A DNA stretch of 58,072 bases from Actinomycetales bacterium (GTDB lineage: Bacteria > Actinomycetota > Actinomycetes > Actinomycetales > Microbacteriaceae): positions 1-58,072 of the forward strand of contig JAATGV010000029.1 in NCBI GenBank assembly GCA_015654475.1, written 5' to 3'. This document shows positions 53,385 to 58,072 of the stretch, piece by piece (the stretch's first letter is position 1; every line of letters starts with the position of its first letter). A program made the position numbers and the translations under genes. Below the pieces are notes generated by a model. The model searched no databases. It saw nothing but the letters and a program-made list of their open reading frames with translations, and had not been told where the DNA came from.

Positions 53385-54551
53385 TTAACTCTCGCTCGAC
53401 TTGTTTGTCAGCATGCTGATGCGGTCTGGAGAGAAGAGGTGGTCTAAGCCGGTGAGCGTGGCGCCGCGCACGCCTGCCGCTCGTCCGATGCGCGCGAGGG
53501 CGACTTCGGGCAGGTCGCCCGCAATCGTGTCTGCGTTCGATTCGAAGGCCTTTCGGAATGGATCGAGCACCAGATCTCCGGTCTCGGCGAATGTGCCGCT
53601 GACGATCACCACCTGCGGGTTGACGAACCTCACAAGGTCGAGGCTGGCGTCGGCGAGTACAGCCGCCGCACTTGAGATGAGGTCGCGTGCGGCGGTGTCG
53701 CCGCTTCGGGCCAGCGCAACGATGTCGGCGCTCGTTCGCACGCTGTATCCGAAGTCCGCGAGCCGCTCCTGAATGGACCATCCGCTGGCGAATTCTTCGA
53801 TAGGGGCAAGCGCACCGGTCCTGTCGGGTCGGTGAACGTTGCTGATATCGCCGGCTGCGCCCTGTACGCCATGGTAAAGCTGACCGTCGATGACCAGACC
53901 ACTACCGATCCCTGAACTGAATTTGATGAGCGCGAGGTGGTTGACTGCGGGCCACGCCGCACGGCGCTCAGCCAGAGCGAGCAGATTGGCGTCCCGCTCC
54001 ACGGCGACGACCGCTTCTGGGTAGAGTGCGTTGACGTAGCTCGCGAGGGGCCGCAACGTCCAGGTGGCTCGAGTGGCTGGGCTGCGCAGAATCCCGGTGC
54101 TCGGGTCGACGGGGTCCGGAACCCCTATGCCTACGGCCAGGACATCGTCCGCCTGCTTGCCGATTCGCGACAGCATGAATGCGAAGACCTGCTCTGCCCA
54201 TTCAAAGAATTCGTCGGGCCCTGAGTCGATCAGGATATCGGCTTCGTCGTCAATGAGCATCTCGCCTGCAAGGTTGGCGATGGCGAGTCGAGAGTGGGAT
54301 GAGCCAATGTCGGCGGCTAAGACGACGCCTTTGTTCGCGTTCAGCGAGAACGCCTCGGCTCGTCGTCCGCCTGTTGACTTGTGTTGCCCGGTGACCTTGA
54401 TGTAGCCGTGCTCAAGCAGCTCTTCGAGCCGTTTCCCGACTGTTGCACGCGCCCACCCCAACTCGTCGACGAGAGTTGCACGCGCGATGGCGGGCGTATG
54501 CCGGACCTTGTTCAAAAGTACTCCGGAACCGGTTGGCCACTGTGTGTCCAC
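53385..54551 (-). CDS. ROK-family transcriptional regulator
   Basis: A 388-residue repressor: an N-terminal winged helix (TRATLVDELGWARATVGKRL is close to this pattern, with EELLEHGYIKVTGQHKSTGG) and a ROK kinase-like domain (VVLAADIGSSHSRLAIANLA, LIKFSSGIGSGLVIDGQLYH, GAAGDISNVH). ROK repressors respond to sugars. Its place between PTS genes suggests that it controls them. The residue pattern at GAAGDISNVHRP retains the DNA-binding-type rather than the catalytic glucokinase features. Confidence 0.85.
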   Translation of the reverse strand: MDTQWPTGSGVLLNKVRHTPAIARATLVDELGWARATVGKRLEELLEHGYIKVTGQHKSTGGRRAEAFSLNANKGVVLAADIGSSHSRLAIANLAGEMLIDDEADILIDSGPDEFFEWAEQVFAFMLSRIGKQADDVLAVGIGVPDPVDPSTGILRSPATRATWTLRPLASYVNALYPEAVVAVERDANLLALAERRAAWPAVNHLALIKFSSGIGSGLVIDGQLYHGVQGAAGDISNVHRPDRTGALAPIEEFASGWSIQERLADFGYSVRTSADIVALARSGDTAARDLISSAAAVLADASLDLVRFVNPQVVIVSGTFAETGDLVLDPFRKAFESNADTIAGDLPEVALARIGRAAGVRGATLTGLDHLFSPDRISMLTNKSSES

Positions 54552-54641
54552 GCGTAGATGCCTCCGGTTCGACTAATTGGTGGGAGCGTCGCTGTGTTGT
54601 GCTCGCCGCTGAGAATCGCACAGAATCCACTGCATCCCTTG

Positions 54642-54651
54642 AGAATATTCT
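54642..54651. promoter_or_regulatory. Palindrome AGAATATTCT between ROK and ptsI
   Basis: A perfect 10-bp palindrome in the 239-bp gap between the divergent ROK and ptsI genes. It is a candidate regulator site. A TTGACT at 54662-54667 lies near it but no -10 at good spacing is seen. Confidence 0.3.
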
Positions 54652-54790
54652 GCCACTGACTTTGACTTTTGGCTATCTGTGCGCGAAAGTATGGTGAAAT
54701 ACTTCATTGCACCTGCCCACATGCCGATCACAGCTGAACGGAGTGGACTGTGCAGAGAACTAATCACATGCGCGAGGAGTGCAAGTACAT

Positions 54791-56428
54791 ATGAGCGAAC
54801 TCAAAGGGATTGGCGTCGGGCGTGGCGTCGTAGAAGGCACGGTCATCGCAATGCCCGAGCCGCTGTCAGAACCGACGACAGAACCTCGAGATTCGGGCAT
54901 CGAAGCCCACACCGAATACGAAGACGTCCTCAACGCCCTCGCCGCCGTGTCGGATGACCTCAATGCTCGTGCAGAAGCCGCAAGCGAAGCGGCGCAGGAA
55001 GTATTGAAGGCATCGGCATTGATGGCCAAAGACCCGACCCTGGCAAAAAACATTCGCGATCTCGTAGACGCAGGTAAGACTGGCGAGCGCGCCGTATTCG
55101 AAGCATTCGCCGCTTTCCGGACCATGCTCGAAGGTCTCGGAGGCTACATGGCCGAGCGAGCCACCGACCTGGGAGACATCTCGCAGCGCGTGATCGCTAA
55201 ACTGCGTGGTGTTCCCGCACCCGGTGTGCCAGAGAGCGATGTGCCGTTCGTGCTCGTTGCGATCGATCTCGCACCAGCGGACACGGCAACACTCGATCTC
55301 GACAAGACGTTGGCGCTCGTCACCAGCTCCGGCGGCCCCACAAGCCATACGGCGATCCTGGCCCGCGGCCTGGGAATTCCCGCAGTCGTCGGGGTGGCAG
55401 GTGCAACCGACATCCCCGACGGCACCACGGTCATCGTCGATGCGCGAGCAGGAAGCGTCATCACCGACCCCACCCCCGAGCAGTTGGATGCCGCTAGGCA
55501 GCAGGCGGCAAAGCTCGCGGCCGTTGCCGATCAGCCGCAAACTCCGGGTGCGCTTGCCGACGGACATCCTGTGCCCCTGCTTGCCAATGTGGGCAAACCG
55601 GAAGATGCCGAAGCAGCGCTTGCCGCTGGCGCGGAAGGTGTCGGGCTGTTCCGCACCGAGTTCTTGTTCCTCAACTCGGACACGGCGCCGACGGCCGAGT
55701 CGCAGAAAGAGTCATACACGGCCCTTCTCTCCGCATTTGCAGGCAAGAAGGTTGTCGCACGGGTGCTTGATGCCGGTGCGGACAAGCCGCTCGCATTCCT
55801 CACCGCCGACGACGAAGAAAACCCGGCGCTCGGTGTGCGAGGAATCCGCGCGCTACGCGATCACGAAGAGATCTTGCGCACCCAGTTGAAGGCGCTTGCC
55901 GATGCGGATGCCGAAACGGATGCGGATCTCTGGGTGATGGCTCCAATGGTTGCCGATGCCGTCGAAGCGAAGTACTTTCACGAGATCGCTTCGGAATATG
56001 GTCTCAAGACGGTTGGCGCCATGGCGGAGGTGCCATCCATCGCGCTTGTCGCGGATCAAGTTCTCGAGTTTGCCGACTTCGTCAGCATCGGAACGAATGA
56101 CCTGACGCAGTACACCATGGCGGCTGACCGGCTGCTCGGCACCGTAGGTTCATACCAGAACCCGTGGCATCCCGCAGTCCTTCGACTCATCAAGCTCATC
56201 GCCGATGCCGGCAAGGCACACGGTAAGTCCGTTGGAGTCTGCGGTGAGGCTGCAGCCGATCCAGACCTTGCTGTCGTGCTCGTGGGCCTCGGCGTGACCA
56301 CGTTGTCGATGTCGCCTCGCTCCATCGCCGATGTGCGCACAGAGCTCGCACTGCACACGATGGAAGATGCTCAGGCGCTTGCAGCGAAGGCGCTCGCGGC
56401 TTACGCGCCAGGGGTGGCCTCGCTCTAG
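54791..56428 (+). CDS. ptsI: PTS enzyme I (phosphoenolpyruvate-protein phosphotransferase)
   Basis: The 545-residue enzyme takes phosphate from phosphoenolpyruvate and hands it to HPr. The phospho-His domain has GGPTSHTAILARGLGIPAVV with His186, and the PEP-binding domain has GAEGVGLFRTEFLFL, ALGVRGIRALRDH and FVSIGTNDLTQYTMAADR; a conserved Cys lies in VGVCGEAAADP. ATG 54791 gives the family start MSELKGIGVGRGVVEG. Divergent from the ROK gene. Confidence 0.95.
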   Translation: MSELKGIGVGRGVVEGTVIAMPEPLSEPTTEPRDSGIEAHTEYEDVLNALAAVSDDLNARAEAASEAAQEVLKASALMAKDPTLAKNIRDLVDAGKTGERAVFEAFAAFRTMLEGLGGYMAERATDLGDISQRVIAKLRGVPAPGVPESDVPFVLVAIDLAPADTATLDLDKTLALVTSSGGPTSHTAILARGLGIPAVVGVAGATDIPDGTTVIVDARAGSVITDPTPEQLDAARQQAAKLAAVADQPQTPGALADGHPVPLLANVGKPEDAEAALAAGAEGVGLFRTEFLFLNSDTAPTAESQKESYTALLSAFAGKKVVARVLDAGADKPLAFLTADDEENPALGVRGIRALRDHEEILRTQLKALADADAETDADLWVMAPMVADAVEAKYFHEIASEYGLKTVGAMAEVPSIALVADQVLEFADFVSIGTNDLTQYTMAADRLLGTVGSYQNPWHPAVLRLIKLIADAGKAHGKSVGVCGEAAADPDLAVVLVGLGVTTLSMSPRSIADVRTELALHTMEDAQALAAKALAAYAPGVASL

Positions 56429-56510
56429 CCGTGAGCTGAACCGAGGAACTGGAGTATTTAGGACGCTAGTCGCTAAGTGGGCCTGACTCGCTTCTGAGTT
56501 TTGCGTAGCA

Positions 56511-56567
56511 GGGTCGGTGCTGGGCGTGGCTGTGACTGCGAAGAAAGCCACGCTTCAGCATCGACCC
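56511..56567. terminator. Bidirectional hairpin between ptsI and the polyamine binding protein
   Basis: GGGTCGGTGCTGGGCGTGGC (56511-56530) and CCACGCTTCAGCATCGACCC (56548-56567) form a long stem with one mismatch and a small bulge around an interior loop. It is placed between convergent genes. Confidence 0.75.
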
Positions 56568-56586
56568 CTTGTTGATTCCCCCTGCG

Positions 56587-57696
56587 TTAGCCCTTGAACT
56601 GGGTCCAGAGCTTGTCGTACTGCTCCTTCACATCCTCAGAGCAAGGAACGGTAAACGACCCGCGTTCGAGCTCCTCTGCGGTCGGCACAATCACGGCCGC
56701 GTCCCCTTCGCCTGGCTCAGGCAGGAACTTTTCGATGCCCGTGATCGGTGCGGAGTACTTGATGTAGTTGGCATTCAAGGCTGCGTTCTCTGGGTCGAGC
56801 ATCCAGTTGAGGAAGATTTTCGCGTTATCGGAGTTTTGGGCATTGGTGAGGATGCCCCAGTTGTCCGTCGCCATCATGTAGCCTTCCGAGGGGAAAACCC
56901 ATTCCAGCGCCGCATTTTGGGCTTGGGCACGAGCAAACGAACCGTTCCACATCGTTGAAAGGGTCGTTTCTCCGCTGGCAAGTCGGTCAATCGTGCCGTC
57001 CGAGCTGATGATCTTCACGCTTGGTTTGAATTTTTCAAGCAGGTCAAGTGCCTTCTGATACGCGCCGCTATCGGTCGTGCACGCTTCAGACCCGACCGCA
57101 AGCAGTGCGCCATCGATGATGAATCTCTGATTGTCGTGCATTCCGATCTTCCCCACCGCGCTTGCTGGGGCGGAGAAGTAGTCCGCCCATGAGTCGACGG
57201 CCTCGGTGACCGAATCCGGGTTGTAGCCGATGCCGTTGTAGACCGTGGTGTATGGGGTGGTGTATTTTCGTCCCTCGTCGAAATAGATGTTGACGAAGTC
57301 CTTTTCGATGTTCGAGCCATTGGGGAATGATGTTGCGTCTATCTCCTGAAGCGACCCACTCGAAATGAGATCTTCAGCGACATAGTCGCTCACTGCCACG
57401 ACATCGTATGCTGCTCCGCCCGACTTCACCTTGGCGACCATCTCTTCCGCCGAAGAGAACGTGTCAACGTTGGCGGTGATGCCCGTATCCTCAGTGAACT
57501 TCGTCAGTGCGTCTGGATTCAGGTAATTCGTGTAGTTGAAGATGTTCACTTCCCCGGAGCCGGATGAAGGGAAGGCGCCATCCGTGGCCGACTCGCTCGG
57601 CTGCGATGAGCATGCTGTTATACCGAGGAGGAGTGCGGCTCCGAGTGCTGCCCCAATCGCTTGAGGTATCCGCTTGTTTTGTCGTTTCGACTGCAT
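56587..57696 (-). CDS. Spermidine/putrescine-type ABC transporter substrate-binding lipoprotein
   Basis: A 369-residue PotD-type lipoprotein (signal with lipobox LLLGITACSS). Motifs of the family: GEVNIFNYTNYLNPDALTKF, VDTFSSAEEMVAKVKSGGAA, YDVVAVSDYVAEDL and ATDNWGILTNAQNSDNAKIF. It would capture polyamines outside the membrane. It is the last gene of a pot-like operon whose permease precedes it by 3 bp. Confidence 0.92.
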   Translation of the reverse strand: MQSKRQNKRIPQAIGAALGAALLLGITACSSQPSESATDGAFPSSGSGEVNIFNYTNYLNPDALTKFTEDTGITANVDTFSSAEEMVAKVKSGGAAYDVVAVSDYVAEDLISSGSLQEIDATSFPNGSNIEKDFVNIYFDEGRKYTTPYTTVYNGIGYNPDSVTEAVDSWADYFSAPASAVGKIGMHDNQRFIIDGALLAVGSEACTTDSGAYQKALDLLEKFKPSVKIISSDGTIDRLASGETTLSTMWNGSFARAQAQNAALEWVFPSEGYMMATDNWGILTNAQNSDNAKIFLNWMLDPENAALNANYIKYSAPITGIEKFLPEPGEGDAAVIVPTAEELERGSFTVPCSEDVKEQYDKLWTQFKG

Positions 57697-57699
57697 TGA

Positions 57700-58072
57700 T
57701 CAACCTTTCTTTCGTGTGATTGCTTGGGACAGGACGAGCACGAAGATGGAGACGGCAAGAATGATTGCTGACAACGCGTTGATCTCTGGCGTCAACCCGA
57801 CGCGAAGAGAACCCCAGATGTAGAGGGGGAGTGTGGTGGAGCCGGGTCCCGCCGTGAAGAACGACATGATGAAGTTGTCCATGGACACGATGAAGGCCAA
57901 CAGGCCGCCGGATACGATCGCTGGAGTCAAGATCGGTAGGGTGATGCGCCGGAAGATCTGCACCTCGTTCGCCCCGAGATCCGCCGCCGCTTCGAACTGG
58001 CTCCAGTCCGCGTCCGCCAGGCGAGCTCGAATGGGAAGCATGGCAAATGGGAGGCCGACGATCGTGTGAGCG
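57700..58072 (-). CDS. PotC-type ABC transporter permease (N-terminal part outside window)
   Basis: The frame is open to the right edge (AHTIVGLPFAMLPIRARLAD), so only the C-terminal 123 codons are present. The EAA cytoplasmic loop (FEAAADLGANEVQIFRRITL) that contacts the ATPase and two or three helices (LPILTPAIVSGGLLAFIVSM and ALSAIILAVSIFVLVLSQ) identify the PotC/BPD permease family. It is followed directly by the binding protein gene. Confidence 0.9.
   Translation of the reverse strand, partial: AHTIVGLPFAMLPIRARLADADWSQFEAAADLGANEVQIFRRITLPILTPAIVSGGLLAFIVSMDNFIMSFFTAGPGSTTLPLYIWGSLRVGLTPEINALSAIILAVSIFVLVLSQAITRKKG

Overview
The window is a stretch of actinobacterial chromosome, most likely from the family Microbacteriaceae or close relatives. 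The basis is a high-G+C backbone, frequent GTG starts, leaderless-looking promoters, a menaquinone (not ubiquinone) pathway, ResB/CcsB cytochrome c assembly, the hadAB-like/murB and tRNA-Trp/secE/nusG/rplK/rplA gene order, FurA-KatA, and family-typical small proteins (DUF4229, DUF4190, sortase plus small membrane protein). The genus cannot be fixed from sequence reading alone.

Backbone, left part (1-23480). Cytochrome c assembly genes resB (cut by the window edge) and ccsB lead into a menaquinone cluster: menC, menB, menE, menA, menD, isochorismate synthase, the final C-methyltransferase, and a polyprenyl diphosphate synthase that would supply the side chain to MenA. A ferredoxin-NADP reductase follows. 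A DUF559 (Vsr-like fold) nuclease gene bounded by two related long palindromes sits between menC and menB and looks like an inserted unit. Next come small membrane proteins, yajQ, vanZ, tRNA-Tyr, a coupled lipoprotein/sortase/53-residue membrane protein operon, a CopC-like surface protein, an alpha-glucosidase, and tRNA-Thr and tRNA-Met.

Accessory island (about 23481 to 40540). It starts at the 3' side of tRNA-Met with an XRE-type regulator whose reading frame runs back into the tRNA, the usual footprint of tRNA-targeted integration. It then carries remnants of a conjugative element: an SSB gene with an in-frame stop, a large methylase/helicase gene with two frameshifts, a MobF relaxase with a C-terminal frameshift, its translationally coupled coiled-coil partner, and a second, heavily decayed MobF relaxase. 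Between these lie cargo genes: an AT-rich secreted protein followed by a lipoprotein, and a small four-cysteine secreted protein directly upstream of an ABC ATPase and an FtsX-type permease, which resembles a bacteriocin or antimicrobial cassette. The end of the island has an ArsR/ketopantoate-reductase-like operon with a clear operator, a truncated ECF sigma factor and a decayed reading frame. No second att copy was found in the window.

Backbone, right part (40549-58072). This has a YitT protein, a KimA-like potassium/APC transporter with a near-consensus leaderless promoter, two MaoC dehydratases coupled to murB, catalase plus FurA with a perfect FurA-type box, an aspartate aminotransferase, tRNA-Trp-secE-nusG-rplK-rplA with a strong terminator, the PTS components HPr, IIB, IIA and enzyme I around a ROK repressor, and a polyamine ABC transporter binding protein and permease (the latter cut by the right edge).
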